From the NCBI GenBank assembly GCA_942492445.1, contig CALOEW010000021.1, forward strand, positions 1 through 9,160: DNA of 9,160 nt, written 5' to 3'. Under the pieces are notes generated by a model. It worked only from the letters and a program-made list of their open reading frames with translations, was not told the origin of the DNA and did not search any database. Below, one piece after another: positions 1-7,160 of the stretch (positions within the stretch are counted from its first letter, which is position 1; the number at the start of each line of letters is the position of its first letter). Source of the DNA: NORP240 sp942492445 (GTDB taxonomy: Bacteria > Pseudomonadota > Gammaproteobacteria > Pseudomonadales > Pseudohongiellaceae). The position numbers and the translations under genes are program-made.

Positions 1-321
1 GCTCGGCGAATCGTACGCGCCCGGACCGAACCGGAGCAGGTTGCCCAGCAGGTGGAAATACAAGTCAAATATCAGGGTTATATAGAAAGACAGCAGGAAG
101 AAATCGACAAGCTCAAAAAGCAGGAAAATACGGCATTGCCGTTGGATTTTGATTATCGGCAGATGCAGGGCCTTTCCAACGAACTGAAACAGAAACTGGA
201 GGCGGCGCGCCCGGAAAACATCGGCAGGGCCGCAAGAATTCCCGGCATGACACCGGCAGCAATTTCGCTGCTGCTGATCTACCTGAAAAAATACCACGGA
301 CTTGACAAGAAGGCAGGTTAA
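1..321 (+). CDS. mnmG: MnmG (GidA), tRNA uridine-5-carboxymethylaminomethyl modification enzyme, C-terminal end only
   Basis: This is the last 106 codons of an open frame that enters from the left edge, ending in TAA at 319-321. MnmG is an FAD-dependent cytoplasmic enzyme that, with the GTPase MnmE, installs the (carboxymethyl)aminomethyl group on wobble U34 of certain tRNAs. The visible part is the helical C-terminal domain, the region used for MnmE and tRNA contacts. It carries the family-typical stretches QVEIQVKYQGYIERQQEEI (from about base 49), LDFDYRQMQGLSNE and the near-invariant end GMTPAAISLLLIYLKK. The FAD-binding Rossmann domain lies outside the window. The GTG at 52 is an internal valine codon, not a start. 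The gene is followed at 15 bp by rsmG, the usual gammaproteobacterial pairing. No frame lesion is seen. Identity is very secure. Confidence 0.96.
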   Translation, partial: ARRIVRARTEPEQVAQQVEIQVKYQGYIERQQEEIDKLKKQENTALPLDFDYRQMQGLSNELKQKLEAARPENIGRAARIPGMTPAAISLLLIYLKKYHGLDKKAG

Positions 322-322
322 C

Positions 323-330
323 AGGAGAGA
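323..330 (+). promoter_or_regulatory. Shine-Dalgarno that points to an upstream rsmG start
   Basis: The purine run AGGAGAGA lies just after the mnmG stop and five bases before an in-frame CTG at 336. The next in-frame start-like codon, TTG at 363, has no purine-rich sequence at usable distance. This site is the reason the rsmG start is placed at 336. Confidence 0.6.
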
Positions 331-335
331 GTAAG

Positions 336-977
336 CTGACCGATACCGCCTTACGTCACCGGTTGCAATCCGGCATCGTCCGCCTGGGGTTGGAAGAACG
401 TGCCGATTACCTCGATGCCCTGGAAGCTTATCTGGAGCTGCTGCAGAAGTGGAACAGAAGTTTCAACCTCAGTGGCATCAAAGATCCCTGGCAGATGGTC
501 ACTCGCCATCTTCTGGACTGCCTGGCAGTTTCTCCTTACCTGACGGGAACCCGGATCCTCGATATGGGTTCGGGTGCCGGATTGCCGGGAATACCATTGG
601 CCATATTCAATCCGGAAAGGAAATTTGTCCTGCTTGACAGCAATGGCAAGAAAACCCGCTTCCTTTTTCAGGTAAAATTGGCGCTTAACCTGACCAATGT
701 GATGGTGGAAAATAAGCGGGTTGAAGACTATCAATGTCCCGGGCAAATTGATATCGTCATCAGTCGGGCCTTCGCCTCGCTCGGCAAGCTGGTGCAGCTT
801 TCCTGCAGTGCTACCGGGGGGCAGGGTGCCCTGCTGGCTATGAAAGGCAACTATCCGGATGACGAAATAGCAGGATTACCCGCTGGATTCCGGGTGGCCA
901 GGGCTATCGAGCTTCATGTGCCAGAGGTCCGGGAATCCCGTTACCTGATAGAGATCCCTTTAGCGTTCGGTAACTGA
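336..977 (+). CDS. rsmG: RsmG (GidB), 16S rRNA (guanine-527-N7) methyltransferase
   Basis: RsmG transfers a methyl group from S-adenosylmethionine to N7 of G527 in 16S rRNA; its loss gives low-level streptomycin resistance in several bacteria. The frame encodes 213 residues from CTG 336, or 204 from TTG 363; E. coli RsmG has 207. Numbering from 363, the family signature WNRSFNLSGIKDP is at 30-42 and RHLLDCL at 48-54. The SAM-binding glycine loop ILDMGSGAGLPGIPLA is at 65-80, LLDSNGKKTRF at 90-100, and the conserved SRAFASL motif at 134-140. I chose 336 because a good Shine-Dalgarno sits just upstream and because starting at 363 would cut into the N-terminal helix (LRHRLQSGIVRLGL). CTG is a rare start, so 336 could also be a misread ATG or GTG. 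An automatic caller restricted to ATG/GTG/TTG would use 363. The frame is otherwise intact and ends at TGA 975-977. Confidence 0.93.
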   Translation: MTDTALRHRLQSGIVRLGLEERADYLDALEAYLELLQKWNRSFNLSGIKDPWQMVTRHLLDCLAVSPYLTGTRILDMGSGAGLPGIPLAIFNPERKFVLLDSNGKKTRFLFQVKLALNLTNVMVENKRVEDYQCPGQIDIVISRAFASLGKLVQLSCSATGGQGALLAMKGNYPDDEIAGLPAGFRVARAIELHVPEVRESRYLIEIPLAFGN

Positions 978-1018
978 CCGGGACATTCCACCAGTGCGGA
1001 CCAGTGGAGCTTGATAGA

Positions 1019-1804
1019 GTGGCAAAGGTACTGGCAGTAACTAATCAGAAAGGTGGTGTAGGCAAGACTACCACCTCGGTAAACCTGACTGCGTCTCTGC
1101 AGGAAACCCGCAAGAAAGTTCTGTTGATCGACCTGGATCCCCAGGGTAACGCTACTACGGGCAGTGGCATCGACAAGAACGCTCTGGAAATTTCCGTTTA
1201 TGATGTACTGACAGGACGTGCCGGCTTTGACCGGGCGGTTATCCGTTCTGAAGAAGTCGGTTATGATCTGCTGCCTTCCAATGGCGACCTTACCGCTGCC
1301 GAAGTGGAGCTGCTGGGGTTTGATAACCGGGAGCGGCGATTGCGAGAGATAGTGGACAGCGTCCGGGACCGCTATGACTACATTGTGATCGATTGCCCGC
1401 CTTCTCTCAATATGCTCACCATCAACGCCATGGTTGCCGCCGATGGGGTGCTTATTCCAATGCAGTGCGAATACTACGCCCTGGAAGGGCTGTCGGCACT
1501 GATGGACACGGTTACCGCCATCCGGGACAGTCTCAATCCGGGGCTGGAAATAGAGGGTATTCTGCGAACCATGTATGACCCTCGCAATAAACTGACTACC
1601 GAGGTCAACAGTCAGCTCTTCAAGCATTTTGGCGATATTGTCTATCGCACCGTGGTACCCCGTAACGTAAGGCTGGCGGAAGCACCAAGTTATGGTCTGC
1701 CGGTTTTGAAGTATGATCGGCAGTCCCGTGGGGCGATCGCCTACCTGGCGGTAGCCGGCGAAGTGTTGCGCCGAACGGATCGTGAGGAACAACCGGCGGC
1801 GTGA
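1019..1804 (+). CDS. parA: ParA (Soj-type) chromosome-partitioning ATPase
   Basis: This is a 261-residue deviant Walker A (MinD/ParA family) ATPase. ATP-bound dimers coat the nucleoid and are released by ParB, which moves or anchors origin regions. Motifs: deviant Walker A KGGVGKTT at residues 11-18 with signature lysine K11, the switch I region DLDPQGN at 38-44 including D40, Walker B IVIDCPP at 122-128, and the DNA-binding arginine motif VRLAEAPSYG at 217-226. There is no N-terminal HTH domain, so it is the chromosomal (Soj) type rather than the plasmid type. The start is GTG 1019, giving the standard MAKVLAVTNQKGG opening, with GGAG at 1006-1009. An in-frame GTG at 1004 would add five residues and overlap that ribosome binding site. 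It lies 41 bp after rsmG and 52 bp before parB. A longer antisense frame on the minus strand is only its shadow. No lesion is seen. Confidence 0.96.
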   Translation: MAKVLAVTNQKGGVGKTTTSVNLTASLQETRKKVLLIDLDPQGNATTGSGIDKNALEISVYDVLTGRAGFDRAVIRSEEVGYDLLPSNGDLTAAEVELLGFDNRERRLREIVDSVRDRYDYIVIDCPPSLNMLTINAMVAADGVLIPMQCEYYALEGLSALMDTVTAIRDSLNPGLEIEGILRTMYDPRNKLTTEVNSQLFKHFGDIVYRTVVPRNVRLAEAPSYGLPVLKYDRQSRGAIAYLAVAGEVLRRTDREEQPAA

Positions 1805-1844
1805 TTGCAGCATCAACGGGGCGGTATAACCAGGATGACAAGAT

Positions 1845-1851
1845 GGTGATC
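1845..1851 (+). promoter_or_regulatory. Ribosome binding site of parB
   Basis: GGTGATC lies five bases before the parB ATG. It pairs with the extended 3' end of 16S rRNA (the GATCACC segment) rather than with the core CCTCC, so it is an off-core Shine-Dalgarno. A closer GG at 1854-1855 is too near the ATG to serve. Confidence 0.5.
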
Positions 1852-1856
1852 AAGGC

Positions 1857-2810
1857 ATGACAGCGAAAAAGAAACTTGGGCGCGGTCTGGATGCGTTACT
1901 TTCCCGGTCAACTGCGGGAAGGTCAATTTCAGCTCAGCAGGACTCCAATGGCGGAGTTGTCCAAAATGATGTCAACGAAACGCCCACAGCTTCCCTGGCA
2001 TCTGAAACTGGCAGGACCGGTGACGCGGATCTGAGGCGGATCTGAAAAATATTCCCGTAGACCTGATTCAGCCCGGGAAAGTATCAGCCTCGAACCGATA
2101 TGCATGAAACCACATTGGAGGAACTGGCCAACTCCATCAGGCAACAGGGGGTCATGCAGCCTATTGTGCTTCGTCCGATTGCTTCAAACCGGTACGAAAT
2201 CATCGCCGGAGAACGCCGCTGGCGGGCTACCCAGCTGGCAGGCCTGCACACGATTCCGGCCATTATCAAAGTTGTGAGTGACGAATCGGCCGTTGCCATG
2301 TCACTGATAGAAAACATTCAACGTGAAAACTTAAACCCGATAGAAGAAGCCATGGCCCTGAAAAGGCTTCAGGATGAATTTGAACTGACCCAGCAGGAAG
2401 TGGCCGAGGCGGTTGGCAAATCCCGGGCCACCGTTACCAACCTGATCAGGCTCATCGGTCTTAATGCTGATGTCAGGCGCATGCTGGAACATGGCGACCT
2501 GGAAATGGGCCATGCCAGGGCACTGCTTTCACTCCCGGATCAGCAGCAGTCTGAAGCGGCACGCACGGTGGTCGGCAGGGGATTGTCCGTGCGCCAGACT
2601 GAATCGTTGGTTCGACGTCTGCTTTCCGGCACCGGAAACAAGCGTGGCAAATCAGTCACCGATCCTGATATCAAGAACCTGGAGGAGGATCTGTCGTCGC
2701 GTCTGGGTGCCAAGGTACTTATCCAGCACACGGCAAAGGGGCGTGGAAAACTCGTGCTCAAATACAACAGCCTCGACGAACTGGAGGGCATTCTGGAGCA
2801 CATCAAATGA
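1857..2810 (+). CDS. parB: ParB (Spo0J-type) chromosome-partitioning protein, frame broken twice
   Basis: ParB binds parS sites near the origin, spreads as a CTP-dependent sliding clamp and stimulates ParA. The corrected protein has 317 residues. The N-terminal ParA-interacting peptide is KKKLGRGLDALLS (residues 4-16), followed by a polar linker. Next come the ParB/CTPase motifs QPIVLR (about 101-106), GERRWRA (118-124) and ENIQREN (152-158), an HTH in LTQQEVAEAVGKSRATVTNL (about 177-196), and a C-terminal dimerisation domain ending in EHIK. The reading frame shifts twice. About one base is missing near 2033-2041, after which EADLKNIPVDLIQPGK is read in another frame. One extra G at 2081 (GGGAAA-G-TAT) then restores the first frame into YQPRTDMHE. 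The two changes cancel, so only about 16 codons are displaced, but the raw frame stops at 2043-2045. Family identity and full extent are secure; a sequencing error is the likeliest cause. Confidence 0.93.
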
Positions 2811-2823
2811 TGCTGTATCCGTG

Positions 2824-2852
2824 TTGATTAGGGCCATTAAAGTCCCTATAAT
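2824..2852 (+). promoter_or_regulatory. Sigma-70 promoter of the atp operon
   Basis: TTGATT at 2824-2829 (four of six bases of the -35 consensus) and a perfect TATAAT at 2847-2852 are separated by exactly 17 bp. Transcription would start near 2859, giving a leader of about 80 nt before atpI. The bases after the -10 (GCGCG) form a GC-rich discriminator, a feature associated in enterobacteria with stringent, growth-rate-linked control. The element begins 13 bp after the parB stop, in the only sizeable gap of the window. The leader holds one weak 5-bp stem (GGCAG 2883-2887 with CTGCC 2894-2898) and no U-tract, so I do not call a terminator. Promoter activity is inferred from sequence only. Confidence 0.75.
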
Positions 2853-2940
2853 GCGCGTTCTTTAAAATGACCGCAGCGTCAGGGCAGCTGATTCTGCCAG
2901 CAAATCGGGGTTGCAGATCAGGGTATAGCGCAAAGCGAAA

Positions 2941-3333
2941 ATGTCCAATTTGAAGGCCCCACCGGTCCACAGGGTGATTGTGGCACAGCTGGTAGCGACA
3001 GCTTTGATGGCGTTAACATTCCTGGTTTTTTCGAATGTCGTAGCAGCATACTCGGTTTTTATCGGAGGGCTGGTCAGCGCCGTTCCCAATGCCTATTTTG
3101 CGGTACAGGCGTTTAGGTATCGCGGCGCAAGGAACGCTGAAAAAGTCGTAAAAAGTTTTAGGAAAGGGTATTTCGGGAAGTTGGGCATTACCGTGGTGCT
3201 GTTTGCCATTTCCTTTACCCTCGTCACAACGATCAATGAAATTGCCCTGATACTCGGGTTTGTAATTGTCCAGTTCTGCGGCACCATGATGAGCGGATTA
3301 ATCGATTACAGCCCGCGAGGCAGCAACGGCTAG
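2941..3333 (+). CDS. atpI: AtpI, ATP synthase accessory subunit I
   Basis: A 130-residue inner-membrane protein with about four hydrophobic segments (residues roughly 12-31, 34-55, 80-97 and 100-121). AtpI is not part of the finished enzyme; in several bacteria it helps assemble the c-ring or supports Mg2+ supply, and mutants usually have mild phenotypes. The call rests on position as first gene before atpB, on size and topology, and on the proteobacterial AtpI pattern with VPNAYFAVQAFRYRGA (48-63) and KGYFGKLGITVVLF (75-88). An in-frame TAG at 2926-2928 leaves ATG 2941 as the only sensible start. Its Shine-Dalgarno is weak (AAAGCGAAA), consistent with the low expression typical of this gene relative to the rest of the operon. 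The frame is intact. Confidence 0.9.
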   Translation: MSNLKAPPVHRVIVAQLVATALMALTFLVFSNVVAAYSVFIGGLVSAVPNAYFAVQAFRYRGARNAEKVVKSFRKGYFGKLGITVVLFAISFTLVTTINEIALILGFVIVQFCGTMMSGLIDYSPRGSNG

Positions 3334-3366
3334 ATTACTGGAAACTAGAGAGACGCAGAGTCAACA

Positions 3367-4233
3367 ATGGCAGAATCGGCAGGCCTGGAACACGGCGCTG
3401 AACAGACTGTTCAGGAATACATCCAGCATCACCTTTCTTATCTGACATTCGGACGTAACCCCGATGGCCATTGGGGGTTCGCTCATACCGTCGAAGAAGC
3501 CAAGGAAATGGGTTTCATGGCCCTGCATGTGGACGTGATGGCTTGGTCACTGCTGCTGGGAGGTGGCGCCCTGCTGTTTTTCCGCTACATCGGTAAAAAG
3601 GCCACGTCGGATGTACCCAATGGCGTACAGAATTTCGTGGAAAGCATCTTTGAATTTGTCGATGCCCGGGTACAGGAAGGTTTCAATCACAAGAATCCGA
3701 TGATTGCACCGCTGGCACTGACGGTGTTTGTCTGGATTCTGCTGATGAATTCCATGGATCTGGTGCCTGTCGACTGGTTACCGGGAGTCGCGGCCTGGTT
3801 TGGCGTTTTTGTCGGCCAGGAACACATGTCATTCAAAGTTGTTCCTACCACCGACCCAAATGTGACCCTGGGCATGTCATTCAGCGTGTTCATACTGATC
3901 ATCTATTACAGTATCAAGAACAAGGGCCTGGGCGGGTTTCTGGGGGAGCTGGCATTTCACCCGTTCGGTAAGTGGATGATGCCGTTCAATCTCCTGATTG
4001 AAATTCCGACACTGCTGGCCAAACCCATATCCTTAGGCCTGCGACTTTTTGGCAACCTCTATGCCGGTGAGCTGCTGTTCCTGGTGATTGCGGGCCTGCT
4101 GGGGCTCTATCAACTGCCGTTCCACTTCATCTGGGCGGTGTTCCATATTCTGGTGGTTCCGTTGCAGGCATTTGTATTCATGATGCTGACAATCGTGTAT
4201 CTAAATGCCGCACACGACTCACCACATCACTGA
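3367..4233 (+). CDS. atpB: F1Fo ATP synthase subunit a (Fo)
   Basis: Subunit a forms the two proton half-channels beside the c-ring in the inner membrane. The protein has 288 residues (E. coli has 271). The decisive block is PISLGLRLFGNLYAGELLF at 220-238: R226 corresponds to the essential Arg210 of E. coli and E235 to Glu219. The C-terminal helix VPLQAFVFMMLTIVYLNAA (264-282) carries the conserved glutamine at 267. Several hydrophobic segments are apparent, the first at about 57-73. The N-terminal region has the expected EYIQHHLSYLTFG opening. There is an extra loop around 136-160 (WLPGVAAWFGVFVGQEHMSF), as is common in gammaproteobacterial forms. It lies 33 bp after atpI, with a GAGAG ribosome binding region upstream. 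It is a proton-type enzyme by context and by subunit c. No lesion is seen. Confidence 0.97.
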   Translation: MAESAGLEHGAEQTVQEYIQHHLSYLTFGRNPDGHWGFAHTVEEAKEMGFMALHVDVMAWSLLLGGGALLFFRYIGKKATSDVPNGVQNFVESIFEFVDARVQEGFNHKNPMIAPLALTVFVWILLMNSMDLVPVDWLPGVAAWFGVFVGQEHMSFKVVPTTDPNVTLGMSFSVFILIIYYSIKNKGLGGFLGELAFHPFGKWMMPFNLLIEIPTLLAKPISLGLRLFGNLYAGELLFLVIAGLLGLYQLPFHFIWAVFHILVVPLQAFVFMMLTIVYLNAAHDSPHH

Positions 4234-4273
4234 TTTTGATTACTTCTGAACTGAAGAAAACCTGGAGGAAACG
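4234..4273 (+). promoter_or_regulatory. atpE translation initiation region
   Basis: This 40-nt gap between atpB and atpE has an A/T-rich upstream part with U-rich runs (ATTTTGATTACTT), then AACTGAAGAAAACC and a strong GGAGG at 4264-4268, five bases before the ATG. The arrangement resembles the E. coli atpE leader, a known translational enhancer that lets subunit c be made in about ten-fold excess over its neighbours. The likeness is from memory of the E. coli site; function here is inferred. Confidence 0.55.
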
Positions 4274-4531
4274 ATGGAAATAATTCTCGCGTCAACGGTC
4301 ATCGGCGTGTTCTGGCTGCTCGGATTGGGCGCCCTTGGCACCGCTATCGGCTTCGGTATATTGGGAGGCAAATTCCTGGAGGGTTCTGCCCGTCAGCCGG
4401 AAATGGCTCCCAAATTGCAAGGCAGTATGTTCCTGGTGGCAGGTCTTATCGATGCAATCACCATGATCGGTATTGGTATCGGCATGTGGTTTACCTTCGC
4501 CAACCCGTTCCTGGGACAGCTGGCCGGCTAA
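4274..4531 (+). CDS. atpE: F1Fo ATP synthase subunit c (Fo proteolipid)
   Basis: An 85-residue two-helix hairpin that oligomerises into the rotating c-ring. Helix 1 contains the glycine-rich packing stretch GLGALGTAIGFGILGGKF (17-33 region). The polar loop is RQPE at 40-43, which contacts gamma and epsilon. Helix 2 carries the proton-binding carboxylate D60 in GLIDAITMIGIG. An aspartate here and the absence of the Gln/Glu-Ser ligand set of sodium enzymes indicate proton coupling. The C-terminus MWFTFANPF is of the Pseudomonas/marine type rather than the enterobacterial type. It has the strongest ribosome binding site in the operon, as expected for the multi-copy subunit. A tryptophan at 14 in helix 1 is slightly unusual. 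The frame is intact. Confidence 0.97.
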   Translation: MEIILASTVIGVFWLLGLGALGTAIGFGILGGKFLEGSARQPEMAPKLQGSMFLVAGLIDAITMIGIGIGMWFTFANPFLGQLAG

Positions 4532-4563
4532 TTACACTGCTCTGACAAGCGGGAGAATACGCT

Positions 4564-5035
4564 GTGGATATAACCCTTACCATTATTGGTCAGTCGATAG
4601 CCTTCTTTGTTTTCTGGTGGTTCTGCCAGTCCAAGGTGTGGCCGCTGTTTGCCAATGTGCTGGAGGAGCGGAAGAAGAAAATCGCAGATGGTCTGGAAGC
4701 GGCCTCCCGTGCTGAAAAGGACCTGCACCTGGCGCAGGCTAGATCCACGGAGCAGTTGAAAGAAGCCAAGGTTACGGCAGCGGAAATCATCGATCAGCGC
4801 TAACAAGCGTGCTGCCCAGATCATCGATGAAGCCAAGGATCAGGCCCGGGAAGAAGGAAAGCGCATTATTGCTGGAGCTCACGCGGAAATTGAACAGGAA
4901 ATCAATCGTGCCAAGGAGCAGCTGCGTGGGCAGGTTGCCAGTATCGCAATCGCCGGGGCCGAGAAGATCCTGGAGAGATCCGTGGACCGGGCCGCCAACG
5001 AGGAAATGCTCAACAAGCTCGCAGCAGAGCTCTAA
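4564..5035 (+). CDS. atpF: F1Fo ATP synthase subunit b (Fo stator), one frameshift
   Basis: Subunit b forms the peripheral stalk: a single N-terminal membrane helix (about residues 4-24, IGQSIAFFVFWWFC) followed by a long right-handed coiled coil that reaches delta on top of F1. The start is GTG 4564, with GGGAG at 4551-4555. The first frame reads to EAKVTAAEIIDQ and then hits a TAA at 4801-4803. Removing one base at about 4798 (CAG-C-GCT) continues it as ANKRAAQIIDEAKDQAREE and on to AGAEKILERSVDRAANEEM and a TAA at 5033-5035. The corrected protein has 156 residues, exactly the E. coli length, and the charged heptad-like pattern is unbroken. The extra base is therefore most likely a sequence error. 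The downstream part has no start of its own in the correct frame. Confidence 0.95.
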
Positions 5036-5047
5036 GAAAAGGTAGCT

Positions 5048-5584
5048 ATGGCAGAACTGACTACACTGGCAAGACCCTACGCAAAAGCGGCTTTTGAGGT
5101 GGCGATGGCAGACAACGACCTCGAAAGCTGGTCCAAGGTGCTTGGTAATGCAACTGTCGTGGCTCAGCACGCGGAAGTGAAATCCTTTCTGGCCGCGCCT
5201 TCGTTGTCCAGCGAACAGGTGGCACGGATGTTCATCGACATCTGCGGTGAAGGCCTGAATGAAAAAGGCAGGAACCTGATACGTCTGCTGGCAGAAAATA
5301 AGCGCCTGGTTTTACTGCCGGAAATCTCCGAGCTGTATGAAATCCTCAAGGCAAACCAGGAAAAATCGCTGGATGTGGAAGTCACTACCGCCTTCGAAAT
5401 CAGTTCAGAAGTTTCCAGCACCCTGGTCGAGGCACTTAAAAGGCGTCTACAGCGCGATATCAAATTGACCACCCGTGTTGACCAGTTCCTGATAGGTGGT
5501 GCCCTGGTCCGTGCCGGGGATACCGTGATCGACAGTTCGGTCCGCGGCAAGCTGGCGAAATTAGCTGAATCAATGAATTCCTGA
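5048..5584 (+). CDS. atpH: F1Fo ATP synthase subunit delta (F1/stator connector)
   Basis: A 178-residue protein (E. coli has 177) that links the peripheral stalk b subunits to the top of the alpha3beta3 head. It starts with the usual LARPYAKAAFEVA (7-19) and has an N-terminal six-helix bundle region. It ends with the family signature FLIGGALVRAGDTVIDSSVRG (about 147-167), which includes the conserved GG and the arginine. It lies 12 bp after atpF and 26 bp before atpA. The start ATG 5048 is the obvious one, with a modest AAGG upstream. The frame is intact, unlike its neighbours on both sides. Confidence 0.97.
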   Translation: MAELTTLARPYAKAAFEVAMADNDLESWSKVLGNATVVAQHAEVKSFLAAPSLSSEQVARMFIDICGEGLNEKGRNLIRLLAENKRLVLLPEISELYEILKANQEKSLDVEVTTAFEISSEVSSTLVEALKRRLQRDIKLTTRVDQFLIGGALVRAGDTVIDSSVRGKLAKLAESMNS

Positions 5585-5610
5585 ACAGGTCAGGAACAAA
5601 GGAAACAAGC

Positions 5611-7160
5611 ATGCAACAACTGAATCCATCCGAAATCAGTGAAATTATCAAGCAGCGAATCTCATCGCTGGATGTTGGGGTGCAAGCCAAAAACGAAGGG
5701 ACTATCGTCAGTGTGTCTGACGGTATTATCCGTATTCATGGTCTGGCAGATGTAATGTACGGCGAGATGATCGAGTTCGAAGGCGGCCTCTACGGTATGG
5801 CGCTGAACCTCGAGCGCGACTCGGTCGGTGCCGTGGTACTGGGTGACTACCTGGGAACTGACAGAAGGCCAGACCTGCCGTTGTACCGGTAGAATTCTGG
5901 AAGTGCCGGTGGGTCCCGAACTGGAAGGTCGGGTGGTTGATGCCCTGGGTAAGCCCATTGATGGCAAGGGTCCAATCAGTGCCCAGCTTTCCGATCCGAT
6001 AGAAAAAGTGGCACCGGGGGTTATCGACCGGAAAGGGGTTGCTCAGCCGGTGCAGACCGGTCTCAAGTCGATTGACTCGATGACCCCGATCGGACGGGGC
6101 CAGCGGGAGCTGATTATCGGCGACCGGCAGGTGGGAAAAACCGCTATAGCAGTGGATACCATCATTAACCAGAAAGGTAAGGGCATTAAATGTATCTACG
6201 TGGCGGTTGGTCAGAAGGCGTCCTCGATTGCCAACGTGGTCAACAAGCTGGAAGAACACGGCGCCATGGAATACACGATCGTGGTTGCCGCCGCGGCGTC
6301 CGATCCTGCCTCCATGCAGTTTATTGCACCTTACTCCGGGTGCTCCATGGGAGAGTACTACCGGGACCGTGGTGAAGACGCTCTGATTATTTATGATGAC
6401 CTGACCAAGCAGGCCTGGGCCTACCGTCAGATCTCCCTGCTGCTCCGCCGTCCACCGGGTCGCGAGGCCTACCCAGGTGACGTTTTCTATCTGCATTCCC
6501 GGTTATTGGAGCGAGCAGCGCGAGTGAATGCCAACTACGTTGAGAAATTCACCAACGGTGAAGTCAAGGGCAGGACAGGTTCGCTGACGGCTTTGCCGAT
6601 CATTGAAACCCAGGCGGGTGACGTCTCGGCCTTTGTTCCAACCAATGTGATTTCCATTACCGATGGTCAGATTTTCCTGGAGACAGATCTGTTCAACTCC
6701 GGTATCCGACCGGCGATGAACCCGGGTATCTCCGTTTCCCGAGTGGGCGGCGCAGCCCAGACCAAGATCATCAAAAAGCTGGGTGGTGGAATACGTATTG
6801 CACTGGCTCAATACAGGGAACTGGCGGCATTTGCGCAGTTTGCTTCCGACCTGGATGATGCGACCCGGTCACAACTGGAACACGGTCAGCGAGTTACAGA
6901 GCTGATGAAGCAGAAGCAGTACTCACCCTCTATCAGTCGCTGAAATGGCTGTATCCCTGTACGCAGCAAACGAAGGGTTATCTGAAAGACGTCGAACTGA
7001 ACAAGGTTCTGGATTTCGAATCATCCCTGCTTTCCTACATGAACAGCGAACATGGGACATTGATGCTCAAGTATCAACGAGAGTGGTGATTACAATGACG
7101 AGATCGAAGGTCAGTTCAAGGCGGCAATTGGAGAAATTCAAGTCAACTCAGACCTGGTAA
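5611..7160 (+). CDS. atpA: F1 ATP synthase subunit alpha, five frameshifts
   Basis: Alpha alternates with beta in the F1 head and holds the non-catalytic nucleotide sites. The corrected protein has 514 residues (E. coli has 513). An N-terminal delta-binding segment (MQQLNPSEISEIIKQRI) is followed by a beta-barrel with SDGIIRIHGLADVMYGE. Walker A GDRQVGKT lies at 170-177, ALIIYDDLTKQ at 257-267, and NPGISVSRVGG at 370-380, where R377 corresponds to the E. coli arginine finger Arg376. The C-terminal helical domain follows. Five single extra bases break the frame: a G within 5853-5855, about 6929 (T), a G within 6975-6977, about 7072 (T) and about 7136 (A). Four of them lie in the last 230 bases. 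Skipping each restores SPLSVAEMAVSLYAANEGYL, NSEHGTLMLKINESGDYND and EGQFKAAIGEFKSTQTW, ending at TAA 7158-7160. The start ATG 5611 has AAAGGAA upstream. Position 174 is V where T is usual in this Walker A; the position is tolerant. Confidence 0.96.

Noticed and set aside
941..1816. A 291-codon open frame on the minus strand, longer than parA itself
   Set aside because: It is antisense to parA, which has every family motif and a good start. The antisense translation resembles no protein I recognise and has no ribosome binding site; it is a codon-bias shadow.
2883..2898. Stem GGCAG/CTGCC in the atpI leader as a terminator or attenuator
   Set aside because: It has only five base pairs, no U-tract and no leader peptide; it is well within chance.
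6408..6425. Tryptophan in KQAWAYRQ of alpha, where E. coli has KQAVAYRQ
   Set aside because: To my knowledge this tryptophan occurs in other beta- and gammaproteobacterial alpha subunits, so it is ordinary variation.
5726..6496. A 256-codon minus-strand frame across atpA
   Set aside because: It mirrors the conserved alpha-subunit coding sequence and crosses the frame lesion there. It has no independent support.
6945..7160. A small separate gene of 71 codons after atpA
   Set aside because: Its beginning (MAVSLYAANEG) and end (FKSTQTW) are alpha-subunit C-terminal sequence in frame. The middle is alpha read out of frame because of extra bases.
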